This document shows, in pieces, positions 25,134 through 34,544 of a stretch of DNA of 64,000 bases. Each line of letters starts with the position of its first letter. Position 1 is the first letter of the stretch. Both the position numbers and the translations under genes were made by a program. The stretch is taken from the NCBI GenBank assembly GCA_020354125.1, contig CP070643.1, forward strand, positions 1,573,955 to 1,637,954. Direction: 5' to 3'. The notes beneath the pieces were generated by a model. It saw only the letters and a list, made by a program, of their open reading frames with translations, was not told where the DNA came from and made no database searches. The stretch comes from Betaproteobacteria bacterium. Lineage in GTDB: Bacteria > Pseudomonadota > Gammaproteobacteria > Burkholderiales > Eutrophovitaceae.

Positions 25134-25238
25134 ATGCGTACGTTTCTGACACTCAAGATGCTGCTGGCAGCATTTGCCACTGCTGGTTCTCTGTTGGCAA
25201 TTCCTACCACAGTGCAATTGAGGAGGGGAAGATCATGA
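25134..25238 (+). CDS. 34-residue leader ORF coupled to the binding-protein gene
   Basis: ATG 25134 follows AGGAGGAGAAGTT, a near-perfect ribosome-binding site. The predicted product MRTFLTLKMLLAAFATAGSL continues through LAIPTTV to LRRGRS and looks like a signal peptide with nothing behind it. Its TGA (25236-25238) overlaps the ATG (25235) of the substrate-binding-protein gene as ATGA, the usual arrangement for translational coupling. It could be a regulatory leader peptide, a tiny membrane peptide, or the relic of a duplicated binding-protein start. I do not recognise a family. Confidence 0.6.
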   Translation: MRTFLTLKMLLAAFATAGSLLAIPTTVQLRRGRS

Positions 25239-26581
25239 AACTGACCTGGAAACTGGCCGTGTCCACATGCGCCATCGCCGTCTTGTTGTCAGGATGTGAA
25301 CGACAGGAGGAGGAGGCAGCAACAGGCGGTGAGGTAAATGCGGCAGAGCAGTTCGTGCCATTGCTGGTGTATCGCAGTGGTCCTTACGCGCCGAATGGAA
25401 TTCCATTTGCGAACGGCCTGGTGGATTACCTGAACCTTGTCAATTTGCGTGACGGCGGCGTTAACGGTGTCACTCTCACGTACGAGGAATGCGAAACCGG
25501 TTACGCCACCGACCGCGGCGTGGAGTGCTACGAACGGCTCAAAGGCAAGGGTCCGACCGGCGCGACTGCTGTCAACCCGCTTTCCACGGGCATTACGTTT
25601 GCGCTCACCGAGAAAGTCGCCGCCGACAAGATTCCGCTTATCACCATGGGATATGGCCGCTCCGAGTCAGTGGACGGCAGCGTGTTTAAGTGGAACTTCC
25701 CGTTACTTGGCACCTACTGGACGGCAGCCGATATTCTGGTGCAGCACGTCGGCAACCTGAGTGGCGGCCTGAACAAGCTCGAGGGCAAGAAGATCGCGCT
25801 GGTCTATCACGATTCGCCGTACGGCAAGGAGCCGATTCCGCTGTTGGAGAAACGCGCCAAGATGCATGGCTTCGAGCTGCTTAAAATTCCCGTAACCCAC
25901 CCCGGAGTCGAGCAGAAAGCTGCCTGGCTACAGGTACGCCAGAACCGTCCTGACTTTGTGTTCCTGTGGGGTTGGGGTGTCATGAACTCAACCGCGATCA
26001 AGGAAGCCGCGGCGGTGCGCTATCCGCGCGACCAGATGTACGGCGTATGGTGGGCCGGTGCCGAGCCCGACGTAACGCCGGCCGGACGCAACAGCAAGGG
26101 CTACAACTCGATCACCCTGCAACACTCCTCGGGCAGAACCGCTATACACGCTGACATCATCGAGTACGTGCATGGCGGCGGCAAGGGCGCCGGTCCGGAA
26201 AAAGATGTCGGGCACGTGCTCTACAACCGCGGTCTGATCAACGCCGTGTTGCTGGTCGAATCGATCCGCACCGCCCAAGGCAAGTATGGAGAGAAGTCGT
26301 TGACGGGTGAAGAGGTACGTTGGGGTATCGAGAACCTGAACTTGACCGCGGCCCGCATCAAGGAACTCGGTCTCGAAGGCATGATGCAGCCGGTCAAGCT
26401 CTCCTGCAGTGATCACGAAGGCGTGCGCCGGGCACGGATACACCAGTGGGATGGCAGCGATTGGCAGTTCGTATCCGACTGGATTGAAGCCGACAACTCG
26501 GTGGTGCGTCCGATGGTCGATGCAGCTGCGGACAAATACGCCAAAGAAAAAGGGATCAAGAAAGTCAACTGCACGAGCTGA
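25235..26581 (+). CDS. Liv-type ABC transporter substrate-binding lipoprotein
   Basis: A 448-residue type I periplasmic binding protein. The signal ends in lipobox LLSG-Cys21, so it is lipid-anchored. After an acidic EEEAATGGE linker come VPLLVYRSGPYAPNGIPFAN (ligand-lobe opening), TYEECETGYATDRGVECYERL, a TAVNPLSTGITFAL ligand-loop and KIALVYHDSPYGKEPIPLLE at the hinge. This resembles the LivK-like receptors that accompany PaaK-like ligases rather than amino-acid-binding LivJ/K, so an organic or aromatic acid ligand is inferred. It is preceded by GAGGAGGGGAAG inside the leader ORF. Confidence 0.9.
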   Translation: MKLTWKLAVSTCAIAVLLSGCERQEEEAATGGEVNAAEQFVPLLVYRSGPYAPNGIPFANGLVDYLNLVNLRDGGVNGVTLTYEECETGYATDRGVECYERLKGKGPTGATAVNPLSTGITFALTEKVAADKIPLITMGYGRSESVDGSVFKWNFPLLGTYWTAADILVQHVGNLSGGLNKLEGKKIALVYHDSPYGKEPIPLLEKRAKMHGFELLKIPVTHPGVEQKAAWLQVRQNRPDFVFLWGWGVMNSTAIKEAAAVRYPRDQMYGVWWAGAEPDVTPAGRNSKGYNSITLQHSSGRTAIHADIIEYVHGGGKGAGPEKDVGHVLYNRGLINAVLLVESIRTAQGKYGEKSLTGEEVRWGIENLNLTAARIKELGLEGMMQPVKLSCSDHEGVRRARIHQWDGSDWQFVSDWIEADNSVVRPMVDAAADKYAKEKGIKKVNCTS

Positions 26582-26645
26582 TCAGGCAGCAGCAGGTGAA
26601 GCCGGCACGGCCTCACCTGCCTACTTGAGTACGGAAGACAACTTC

Positions 26646-27467
26646 ATGAACGCGAACGATTCAGGCCGGATACTGTTGTCGGTAAAAAACATCGAGGTAA
26701 TCTACGATCACGTCATCCTCGTACTCAAGGGTGTGTCGCTCGACGTCCCTGATGGACGGATCGTCGCTTTGCTCGGAGCCAACGGGGCCGGCAAATCAAC
26801 CACCCTCAAGGCGATTTCAAATTTGCTACGCGCCGAGCGTGGCGATGTCACCAAGGGCTCGATCATTTTCGACGACGAGCGTATTGACCAGTTGAACCCC
26901 TCCCTGGTGGTCAAACGTGGCATCGTCCAGGTGATGGAAGGCCGGCATTGTTTCGCTCACCTGACGGTGGAGGAGAATCTGCTCACCGGAGCATTCACGC
27001 GCGGCGCCGCGCGCGCCTCGATTGCCGAGGATCTCGAAAAAGTCTATAGCTATTTCCCGCGCCTGAAACTGCGCCGCTCGAGCCTCGCTGGCTATACCTC
27101 GGGCGGGGAGCAACAAATGACGGCAGTCGGGCGGGCGCTCATGGCGCGCCCGCGCATGATCCTGCTCGATGAACCGTCAATGGGCCTGGCGCCACAGATC
27201 GTCGAAGAGATCTTCGGGATCGTCGAAGATCTCAACGAAAAGGAAAAAGTCAGCTTTCTACTCGCCGAGCAGAACACCAGTGTCGCACTGCGCCACGCGG
27301 ACTATGGCTACATCCTCGAGAACGGCCGCGTGGTCATGGACGGTCCGGCAAACGACCTCGCCAATAACGAAGACGTAAAGGAATTCTATCTCGGCATTTC
27401 AACTGCCGGCCGCAAGAGCTTTCGCGATTCGAAGCACTATCGTCGCCGCAAACGCTGGCTGGCGTGA
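26646..27467 (+). CDS. Branched-chain-type ABC transporter ATPase, LivF-like
   Basis: A 273-residue ATPase. Walker A is LLGANGAGKSTTLKAI, the Q-loop region RGIVQVMEGRHCFAHLTVEE, the signature YTSGGEQQMTAVGRALMARP, Walker B MILLDEPSMGLAPQ and the H-loop LLAEQNT. It is longer than usual LivF by about 30 residues because of a basic C-terminal tail, GRKSFRDSKHYRRRKRW. ATG 26646 lies 64 bp after the binding-protein gene. It completes the transporter with the LivG-like ATPase. Confidence 0.93.
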   Translation: MNANDSGRILLSVKNIEVIYDHVILVLKGVSLDVPDGRIVALLGANGAGKSTTLKAISNLLRAERGDVTKGSIIFDDERIDQLNPSLVVKRGIVQVMEGRHCFAHLTVEENLLTGAFTRGAARASIAEDLEKVYSYFPRLKLRRSSLAGYTSGGEQQMTAVGRALMARPRMILLDEPSMGLAPQIVEEIFGIVEDLNEKEKVSFLLAEQNTSVALRHADYGYILENGRVVMDGPANDLANNEDVKEFYLGISTAGRKSFRDSKHYRRRKRWLA

Positions 27468-27581
27468 GAGCCGGAGTTACGCGTCACGCCAGACTGTTTT
27501 CGATTCCTGACTGAGCAAGCTGCGCATTGCGGCATGCGCTCACACCGCACAGCACTGAAACGCACACAGAACTGAACCGTC

Positions 27582-28820
27582 ATGACAGACTTCTACGACG
27601 ATCTTGAAACGCGCTCTGCCGAACAACGTGACAAAGCTCTATTCGAAGCTTTGCCGGGGCACGTTGCGCACGCCAAGCAGCATGCGCCGTACTTTGCGTC
27701 GCTGTTGAAGGACATCGATGCGAACTCGATAACCGATCGCGTGTCACTCGCACGTATTCCGGTCACGCGCAAATCCGATCTGATCACGTTGCAGAAAGAA
27801 ACACCGCCTTTCGGTGGAATGACCACGGTTAGCAACGGTCGACTTGGCCGGATCTTTTCCTCACCCGGCCCGATCTACGACCCGCAGGGCGCGAAAGGCG
27901 ATTTCTGGCGCTTTGGCCGCGCATTCTGGGCCGCCGGATTCAGGCCCGGTGGCCTCATTCACAACACTTTCTCCTATCACTTCACGCCGGCTGGTTTCAT
28001 GATGGACCTTGCAGCACAGGCGGTTGGTTGCGCGGTTTTCCCGGCAGGTATCGGTCAGACCGAGATGCAGGTGCAGACCATTGCCGATTTGCGCCCGAGT
28101 GGCTACGCCGGTACGCCGTCATTTCTGCGCATCATCCTGGAGAAAGCTGACGAAGCCGGCGCCGATGTCTCCAGTATCAGGAAGGCGTCGGTCGGGGGAG
28201 AGGCCTTGCTGCCGGCCGTGCGGGAGTCACTCAGTGCGCGTGGAATCGAGGTGCGCCAAAGTTACGGTACTGCCGATCTGGGACTGATCGCCTATGAGTC
28301 CGAACCCAATGCCGGCTTGATCATCGACGAAGGTGTCATCGTCGAGATCGTGCGGCCTGGCAGCAACGATTTGGTTGAAGAAGGTCAGGTCGGTGAGGTG
28401 GTGGTCACCAATTTCGCCAGCGAATATCCGCTGATTCGCTTTGGTACCGGCGACCTGTCAGCAGTTCTTGCCGGCCAAAGCCCGTGCGGTCGCACTAACA
28501 TGCGCATCAAAGGGTGGATGGGGCGAGCCGACCAGACTGCCAAGGTCAAAGGCATGTTCGTTCATCCGTCGCAAGTCGATCAGATCACCAAGCGCCATAA
28601 AGAAATTGCCCGCTCGCGACTGGTCATCGAACATGACAAACAGAATAACGACCGCATGACGTTGCAGTGTGAGGTAACCGAGGGCTCGGAGGCGCTGAAG
28701 ACGGCAGTCGCCGAAACGATCCGGGACATCACCAAGCTGCGCGGAGAAGTCGCTTTCGTGGAGACCGGTACTCTGCCAAATGATGGCAAGGTGATAGACG
28801 ATCAAAGGAAATTTGATTGA
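27582..28820 (+). CDS. PaaK-like AMP-ligase-family protein with altered phosphate loop
   Basis: A 412-residue member of the phenylacetate-CoA ligase group of adenylating proteins. It has TRKSDLITLQKETPPFGG, GYAGTPSFLRIILEKADE, SVGGEALLPAVRESL, the A5-like VRQSYGTADLGLIAYE and LIRFGTGDLS, and a PaaK-type C-terminal domain MRIKGWMGRADQTAKVKGMF. Where PaaK has SSGTTGKPT, this reads IFSSPGPIYDPQG, so the canonical TSGT/TGxP loop is not conserved. Either ATP is bound differently or the role is not classical ligation. It closes the Liv cluster and precedes the AhpD-like gene by 17 bp. Confidence 0.8.
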   Translation: MTDFYDDLETRSAEQRDKALFEALPGHVAHAKQHAPYFASLLKDIDANSITDRVSLARIPVTRKSDLITLQKETPPFGGMTTVSNGRLGRIFSSPGPIYDPQGAKGDFWRFGRAFWAAGFRPGGLIHNTFSYHFTPAGFMMDLAAQAVGCAVFPAGIGQTEMQVQTIADLRPSGYAGTPSFLRIILEKADEAGADVSSIRKASVGGEALLPAVRESLSARGIEVRQSYGTADLGLIAYESEPNAGLIIDEGVIVEIVRPGSNDLVEEGQVGEVVVTNFASEYPLIRFGTGDLSAVLAGQSPCGRTNMRIKGWMGRADQTAKVKGMFVHPSQVDQITKRHKEIARSRLVIEHDKQNNDRMTLQCEVTEGSEALKTAVAETIRDITKLRGEVAFVETGTLPNDGKVIDDQRKFD

Positions 28821-28837
28821 TATCCAGGGGATTCCAA

Positions 28838-29428
28838 ATGAGCGAAAAACCGATCAGCAAGTACCCGGTTCCCGAATTAACGGATCTTCCAGAAGACATT
28901 CGCGAGACGATGCTGGCGGTACAGGAGAAAGCCGGGTTCATCCCCAATGTGTTCCTGACGCTGGCTCACCGGCCGGACGAGTTTCGCGCTTTCGTCGCCT
29001 ATCACGACGCACTGATGCTGCGCGAGTCGAGGCTTTCGAAAGCCGAACGCGAGATGATTGTGGTCGCCACCAGCGGTGTCAATCGTTGCCAGTATTGCGT
29101 GGTCGCGCACGGCGCCATTTTGCGCATCTATGCCAAGGATCCGCAGGTTGCCGACCAGATCGCCGTTCACCATCCGAAAGCCAACATCACCGATCGCCAG
29201 AAAGCAATGCTCGATTTCTCGGTGAAACTGGCGCGCACGCCGGAGGCAATGTCCGAAAGCGACTACCAGAACCTGCGTAACAACGGCTTCAGCGATGAAG
29301 ACATCTGGGACATTGGCGCCATCACGGCGCTTTTTGGGCTGTCCAACCGCATGGCACACCTGACTGACATGCGCCCCAACGACGAGTTTTACCTGATGGG
29401 CCGCATTCCTCAGGCAAAGAAGAGCTGA
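28838..29428 (+). CDS. Peroxidase-related AhpD/CMD-family protein with CxxC
   Basis: A 196-residue AhpD-like protein. VNRCQYCVVAHGAILR carries Cys84-x-x-Cys87 and His91, the redox pair and proton relay of alkylhydroperoxidase D-type proteins (the uncharacterised peroxidase-related group). It has PEDIRETMLAVQEKAGFIPN at the start. AGGGG stands before ATG 28838. It is the last gene of the uptake/activation cluster and may protect or modify a reactive intermediate; this last point is inference from position only. Confidence 0.87.
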   Translation: MSEKPISKYPVPELTDLPEDIRETMLAVQEKAGFIPNVFLTLAHRPDEFRAFVAYHDALMLRESRLSKAEREMIVVATSGVNRCQYCVVAHGAILRIYAKDPQVADQIAVHHPKANITDRQKAMLDFSVKLARTPEAMSESDYQNLRNNGFSDEDIWDIGAITALFGLSNRMAHLTDMRPNDEFYLMGRIPQAKKS

Positions 29429-29579
29429 GCGCCCGCGCTAGCTTCGCTACGCCTTCCTCGCCCCGGCACGTGTGGCCTAAGCGATCTGCCCGATTGCGGA
29501 TTATGATCGTCGCAGGAATCTGACTTATGCCACATAACCACTAAATACCCTGAAAACACGCGCATTTGCATGATTCGAC

Positions 29580-29588
29580 TGCTATAAT
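29580..29588 (+). promoter_or_regulatory. Extended -10 promoter for aceE
   Basis: TGCTATAAT fits the TGnTATAAT extended -10 element exactly and stands about 70 bp upstream of the aceE start, after a gap of 150 bp from the previous gene. No good -35 hexamer is seen at the usual distance, which extended -10 promoters can tolerate. Confidence 0.6.
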
Positions 29589-29657
29589 TTCCCCCCATTT
29601 TTGGCCACGCGCCACTAGCGCGTGCGTAAGTCTCGACCTCGGAAAAGGGTGACAGCA

Positions 29658-32330
29658 ATGGCAGCGCGACCAGATGACGACCCCCAAGAAACCAAAGAAT
29701 GGCTCGACGCGCTCGATGGCGTCCTGAAATACGAAGGGCCGGAACGCGCCCATTTCATTCTTGAACAGCTCATCGAAAAAGCCCGTCGCTCGGGCGCCTA
29801 CCTTCCCTATAGCGCCAATACTGCGTACCTCAACACCATACCCCCCGGCAAAGAGGACAAGTCACCGGGTAACCACGAACTGGAGCATCGGATCCGCTCC
29901 TACGTGCGGTGGAACGCAGCGGCGATGGTGTTGCGCGCCAACAAGAACACGAACGTGGGCGGACATATCGCGAGCTTCGCTTCGGCCGCGACGTTGTATG
30001 ACGTTGGTTACAACCATTTCTGGCACGCACCATCGGAGAACCATGGTGGTGATCTGGTATTCGTACAGGGCCATTCCGCCCCGGGCGTCTATGCCCGCGC
30101 CTTTATGCTCGGTCGTCTGACCGCACAGCAGCTCGACAACTTCCGCCAGGAGGTCGACGGCGACGGTTTGTCCTCATATCCGCATCCGTGGCTGATGCCC
30201 GAGTTCTGGCAGTTCCCGACAGTATCGATGGGTCTGGGACCGATCATGGCGATTTATCAGGCGCGTTTCATGAAGTATTTGCAGGATCGTGGCATCGCCA
30301 ACACCGAAGGCAGAAAAGTCTGGTGTTTCCTCGGCGACGGCGAATGCGACGAACCGGAGTCGATGGGCGCGATTGGCGTCGCCGCCCGCGAGCGTCTCGA
30401 CAATCTGATTTTCGTGATCAACTGCAACCTGCAGCGGCTCGATGGACCGGTGCGCGGCAATGGCAAGATCATTCAGGAACTGGAAGCCGATTTCCGCGGA
30501 GCGGGATGGAATGTAATCAAGCTCATTTGGGGCTCATATTGGGATCCGCTGATCGCCCATGACACCGACGGCATGCTACTCAGGTTGATGCAAGAAACCG
30601 TCGATGGTGAGTACCAGACAATCAAGTCAAAAGATGGCGCCTATGTGCGCGAGCATTTCTTCGGCAAGTATCCGGAGACTCGCGCAATGGTGTCGAGCCT
30701 GTCGGACGATGACATCTGGCGGCTGAATCGCGGCGGTCACGACCCTCACAAAATCTACGCGGCGTACTCGGCAGCCACCAAGCACACCGGCCAACCGACT
30801 GTCATCCTTGCGAAAACCATCAAGGGCTATGGGATGGGCGAGGCAGGCGAAGCGCAGAACATCACTCACCAGCAAAAGAAAATGGGCACAACGTCGCTCA
30901 AGGCATTCAAGGATCGCTTCAAGATCCCTGTCCCCGACGACAAGCTTGACGAAATTCCTTATGTCAACTTCGAAGAAGGTTCGCCGGAACTGAGCTATAT
31001 GCATGAACGACGCGATGCGCTTGGTGGGTATTTGCCGTCGCGGCGCCGCAATGGTGACGTTCTCGAAACGCCACCGCTTTCCGTCTTTGACAACATGCTG
31101 AAGGAGTCAGGTGAGCGCGAGTTCTCGACGACGATGGCGTTCGTGCGCATTCTCGGCACTTTGGTCAGGGACAAGAACATCGGCAAGCGCATCGTTCCCA
31201 TTGTTCCGGATGAATCACGCACATTCGGCATGGAAGGAATGTTCCGCCAGTTGGGCATCTGGTCATCGGTGGGCCAGCTCTACACACCACAGGATGCTGA
31301 CCAGCTCATGTTCTACAAGGAGGACAAAAACGGACAGATTCTGCAGGAGGGCATCAACGAGGCCGGCGCGATGTCTTCGTGGATTGCCGCGGCAACCTCG
31401 TACTCGACGCATGGCGCCTCGATGATTCCGTTCTATATCTACTACTCGATGTTCGGCTTTCAGCGTGTCGGCGATCTTGCCTGGGCGGCGGGTGACCAGC
31501 GCGCGCGTGGATTCCTGCTCGGCGGCACGGCGGGACGCACAACGCTCAACGGTGAGGGCCTGCAGCATGAGGACGGCCACAGCCACATGCTGTCAGCAAC
31601 GATACCAAACTGCGTTTCCTATGATCCGACTTTCGCCTACGAGGTGGCGGTCATCATCCAGCATGGCCTTAAGCGCATGTATGCGGACCAGGATGATGTT
31701 TTCTATTACATCACCCTGATGAACGAGAATTATCAGCACCCGGCGATGCCGAAGGGCGCAGAGGAAGCCATCATCAAGGGCATGTACCGCTTGTCGGAAA
31801 GCAGGCGGTCAGGCGGTAAAGGCAGCAAGCAAGCACCGCAGATACAACTGCTCGGCAGCGGAACGATTCTGCGCGAAGTCATCGCAGCGCAGCAACTGCT
31901 GGCGGACGATTTTGGCGTTGCCGCCGACGTCTGGAGTTGTCCGAGTTTTACCGAGCTGCGACGCGAGGGTCTCAGCGTGTCACGCTGGAACATGCTGCAT
32001 CCGGACAAGAAGCCGCGCGAACCTTATGTCAGCCAGTGTCTCGACCGCGCTAAGGGTCCGGTTGTCGCGGCGACCGATTACATGAAAGTGTTCGCCGACC
32101 AGATTCGTCCCTTCATCCACAAGCACTATGTCGTGTTGGGCACTGACGGATTCGGGCGTTCCGATACGCGGGAGAAGTTGCGCGAATTCTTCGAGGTAGA
32201 CCGCCGCTACATAGCTGTCGCAGCGTTAAAGGCGCTTGCTGACGAAGGAACCATCGACAAAGGCAAGGTCGCGGAAGCGATCAGCAAGTACGGCATCGAT
32301 CCGGACAAACCGGAACCGACCATGGTTTGA
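29658..32330 (+). CDS. aceE: Pyruvate dehydrogenase E1 component, homodimeric type
   Basis: An 890-residue thiamine-diphosphate enzyme that decarboxylates pyruvate and acetylates the E2 lipoyl group. The length and blocks are those of homodimeric AceE: HISSF-like GGHIASFASAATLYDVGYNH, the ThDP motif GDGECDEPESMGAIGVAARE, then NLQRLDGPVRGNGKI, FGMEGMFRQLGIW and TAGRTTLNGEGLQHEDGHSH. ATG 29658 is preferred over an upstream in-frame GTG at 29622. aceF follows 113 bp downstream. Confidence 0.97.
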   Translation: MAARPDDDPQETKEWLDALDGVLKYEGPERAHFILEQLIEKARRSGAYLPYSANTAYLNTIPPGKEDKSPGNHELEHRIRSYVRWNAAAMVLRANKNTNVGGHIASFASAATLYDVGYNHFWHAPSENHGGDLVFVQGHSAPGVYARAFMLGRLTAQQLDNFRQEVDGDGLSSYPHPWLMPEFWQFPTVSMGLGPIMAIYQARFMKYLQDRGIANTEGRKVWCFLGDGECDEPESMGAIGVAARERLDNLIFVINCNLQRLDGPVRGNGKIIQELEADFRGAGWNVIKLIWGSYWDPLIAHDTDGMLLRLMQETVDGEYQTIKSKDGAYVREHFFGKYPETRAMVSSLSDDDIWRLNRGGHDPHKIYAAYSAATKHTGQPTVILAKTIKGYGMGEAGEAQNITHQQKKMGTTSLKAFKDRFKIPVPDDKLDEIPYVNFEEGSPELSYMHERRDALGGYLPSRRRNGDVLETPPLSVFDNMLKESGEREFSTTMAFVRILGTLVRDKNIGKRIVPIVPDESRTFGMEGMFRQLGIWSSVGQLYTPQDADQLMFYKEDKNGQILQEGINEAGAMSSWIAAATSYSTHGASMIPFYIYYSMFGFQRVGDLAWAAGDQRARGFLLGGTAGRTTLNGEGLQHEDGHSHMLSATIPNCVSYDPTFAYEVAVIIQHGLKRMYADQDDVFYYITLMNENYQHPAMPKGAEEAIIKGMYRLSESRRSGGKGSKQAPQIQLLGSGTILREVIAAQQLLADDFGVAADVWSCPSFTELRREGLSVSRWNMLHPDKKPREPYVSQCLDRAKGPVVAATDYMKVFADQIRPFIHKHYVVLGTDGFGRSDTREKLREFFEVDRRYIAVAALKALADEGTIDKGKVAEAISKYGIDPDKPEPTMV

Positions 32331-32443
32331 TGAAACGGCTTATCGAACTGGCGCAACAAGACTTTGCGAACCAGTGCTGGTGCAACCGCACCAAGTTAGA
32401 TTAGAAAAACCAAGGACAGATCAGAAGAATCAAGGATAGTGAA

Positions 32444-33802
32444 ATGGCAAGCCTGAAAGACGTTCTGGTACCCGACATCGGCGACTTCAAGGATGTCCCC
32501 GTCATAGAGGTGCTGGTCAAGCCGGGCGATACGGTCAGCCCCGAAGATTCCCTCATTACGCTCGAATCCGACAAGGCGACCATGGAAGTGCCGGCGCCAT
32601 TCGGCGGCACCGTCAAGGAAATGAAGGTCAAGGTCGGTGACACCGTCTCTGAGGGCACGACCATCCTCACCATCGAAGCCGGCGCTGCCGAAAAGGCAGC
32701 CGAAGCCGCACCGGCCGCAAAGCCTGCCCCTGCAGCCGAGCCGGCTCCAGCGACTGAAGCAGCGCCAGCTCCGACACCGGCCCCCACACCGGGGCAACCA
32801 TCGGCACCACAAGTGGTGACCGCCCCACCGGCCCCTGCAACCGCGCCTGCGCCGGCCGCAAGCCCGGTCAACGAAGGCGCCTTTGCAGCCGCACACGCCA
32901 GCCCCGGGGTGCGACGGTTTGCGCGTGAGCTCGGTGCTGACCTTGGAAAAATCAAAGGCAGCGGAGCAAAGGGGCGGATACTGAAAGAAGACGTTCAGGC
33001 TTTTGTTAAAGCTGTCATGAGCGGTGGCGCAGCAGCCACAGCACCAGCCGGCGCCGGCTTGGCACTGGGGCTCCCAGCCTGGCCAGTGGTCGATTTCGCC
33101 AAGTTTGGCCCGGTGGAAACAAAGCCACTGTCGCGCATCAAGAAAATCTCCGGGCCTGTGCTGCACCGAAACTGGGTGCACATACCTCACGTCACGCAGA
33201 ACGACGAAGCAGATATCACCGAGCTGGAGGCATTTCGCAAATCAATGGCCAAAGAGGCAGAAAAAGCACAAGTCAGACTGACGCCTCTGGTATTCATCAT
33301 GAAAGCGGTAGTCGCCGCGCTGAAACAGCATCCGGAATTCAACTCGTCGCTCGCGCCGGAAGGCGACGCACTGATCGTCAAAGGCTATTACCACATCGGT
33401 GTTGCGGTGGACACCCCGGGTGGGCTGGTGGTGCCAGTGGTTCGCGACGTCGATCAGAAAGGCGTGATGCAGCTGGCCGGAGAGTTGGCCACGCTGAGCG
33501 GCAAAGCACGCGATGGCAAACTCGGACCAGCCGACATGCAGGGCGGCACCTTCTCTATATCCAGCCTTGGCGGTATCGGTGGCGGGCACTTCACGCCGAT
33601 CGTCAACGCACCGGAGGTGGCCATACTCGGTGTAGCACGCTCGGCAATGAAACCGGTGTGGGATGGCCAGGCGTTTCAGCCCAGGCTGATGCTGCCGATA
33701 TCACTGTCATATGACCACAGGGTTATTGACGGCGCACAGGGCGCTCGTTTCATCTCCTATCTGAATGCAGTTCTGAGCGACATGCGCAGGGCGCTACTCT
33801 GA
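32444..33802 (+). CDS. aceF: Pyruvate dehydrogenase E2, dihydrolipoyl acetyltransferase
   Basis: A 452-residue E2 with a single lipoyl domain (Lys44 in [11 protein letters not shown]), an Ala/Pro-rich swinging linker (about 82-145) and a peripheral-subunit-binding domain ([20 protein letters not shown], 152-171). It ends with the catalytic core, [12 protein letters not shown], where His425 and Asp429 form the HxxxDG site. Many relatives carry two or three lipoyl domains; this one has one. It is transcribed with aceE. No lipoamide dehydrogenase gene follows; nadD is next. Confidence 0.97.
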   Translation: MASLKDVLVPDIGDFKDVPVIEVLVKPGDTVSPEDSLITLESDKATMEVPAPFGGTVKEMKVKVGDTVSEGTTILTIEAGAAEKAAEAAPAAKPAPAAEPAPATEAAPAPTPAPTPGQPSAPQVVTAPPAPATAPAPAASPVNEGAFAAAHASPGVRRFARELGADLGKIKGSGAKGRILKEDVQAFVKAVMSGGAAATAPAGAGLALGLPAWPVVDFAKFGPVETKPLSRIKKISGPVLHRNWVHIPHVTQNDEADITELEAFRKSMAKEAEKAQVRLTPLVFIMKAVVAALKQHPEFNSSLAPEGDALIVKGYYHIGVAVDTPGGLVVPVVRDVDQKGVMQLAGELATLSGKARDGKLGPADMQGGTFSISSLGGIGGGHFTPIVNAPEVAILGVARSAMKPVWDGQAFQPRLMLPISLSYDHRVIDGAQGARFISYLNAVLSDMRRALL

Positions 33803-33848
33803 AAGTCCGGTTGCGAAAAGGGAAACAGGTGCTGCGCCCCATCACGCT

Positions 33849-34544
33849 TTGGCTACGAGTACTTCAAACCAATTGAGTGCAGTGCCTGCCATCGGCCTTT
33901 TCGGAGGCACTTTCGATCCAATCCATTTCGCGCACTTGCGCCTTGCCGAAGAAATTGCTGACGCCTTCGATCTACAGCAGGTACGCTTGATACCGACTTC
34001 TGTTCCGCCGCACCGGGATCAGCCGAAAGCCTCACCCGAACACCGACTGGCAATGACGCGTCTCGCTGCGGCCGGCAATTCGAGGCTTGCAGTGGACGCA
34101 CGAGAAGTCGGCCGCGCCGGTACCAGCTATACGGTTGACACCCTGACCGAGGTGCGTTCGGAGGAGGGAAGCACGCCGCTATGTTTGCTGATGGGTGCCG
34201 ACGCCTTCGTCGCGCTGACCACTTGGCACCGCTGGACAGAACTGTTCGATCTCGCCCACATCATCGTCGCCAGACGCCCGGGCTTTCCTCTGGAAAAACT
34301 GGCGTCGGCACTGCCCGGCCCGCTCCATCAGCAGTACACCAAGCGGCTCGAAACACAACCAGAGGCAGTCAAAGCCGTCCCGGCGGGAAAGGTATTCACG
34401 CATGAACTGACCGCGCTGGACGTGTCGGCAACGGCATTGCGCAGCCTCATTCTTGGTCAAGCCAGCCTGCGCTATCTCCTACCCGACCAGGTAATCGCGT
34501 ATATTGACGAGCATCACCTTTACAGGGAGCCAGATGCAAGCTGA
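33849..34544 (+). CDS. nadD: Nicotinate-nucleotide adenylyltransferase
   Basis: Converts nicotinate mononucleotide and ATP to deamido-NAD in NAD synthesis. About 231 residues if read from TTG 33849. The core starts IGLFGGTFDPIHFAHLRLAEE with the HxGH-like HFAH motif, has VPPHRDQPKASPEHRLAM, and ends with the ISSTxIR-like DVSATALRSLI then LLPDQVIAYIDEHHLY. TTG 33873 and GTG 33882 are alternative starts and none has a clear Shine-Dalgarno sequence. It overlaps rsfS by 11 bases. Confidence 0.94.
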   Translation: MATSTSNQLSAVPAIGLFGGTFDPIHFAHLRLAEEIADAFDLQQVRLIPTSVPPHRDQPKASPEHRLAMTRLAAAGNSRLAVDAREVGRAGTSYTVDTLTEVRSEEGSTPLCLLMGADAFVALTTWHRWTELFDLAHIIVARRPGFPLEKLASALPGPLHQQYTKRLETQPEAVKAVPAGKVFTHELTALDVSATALRSLILGQASLRYLLPDQVIAYIDEHHLYREPDAS

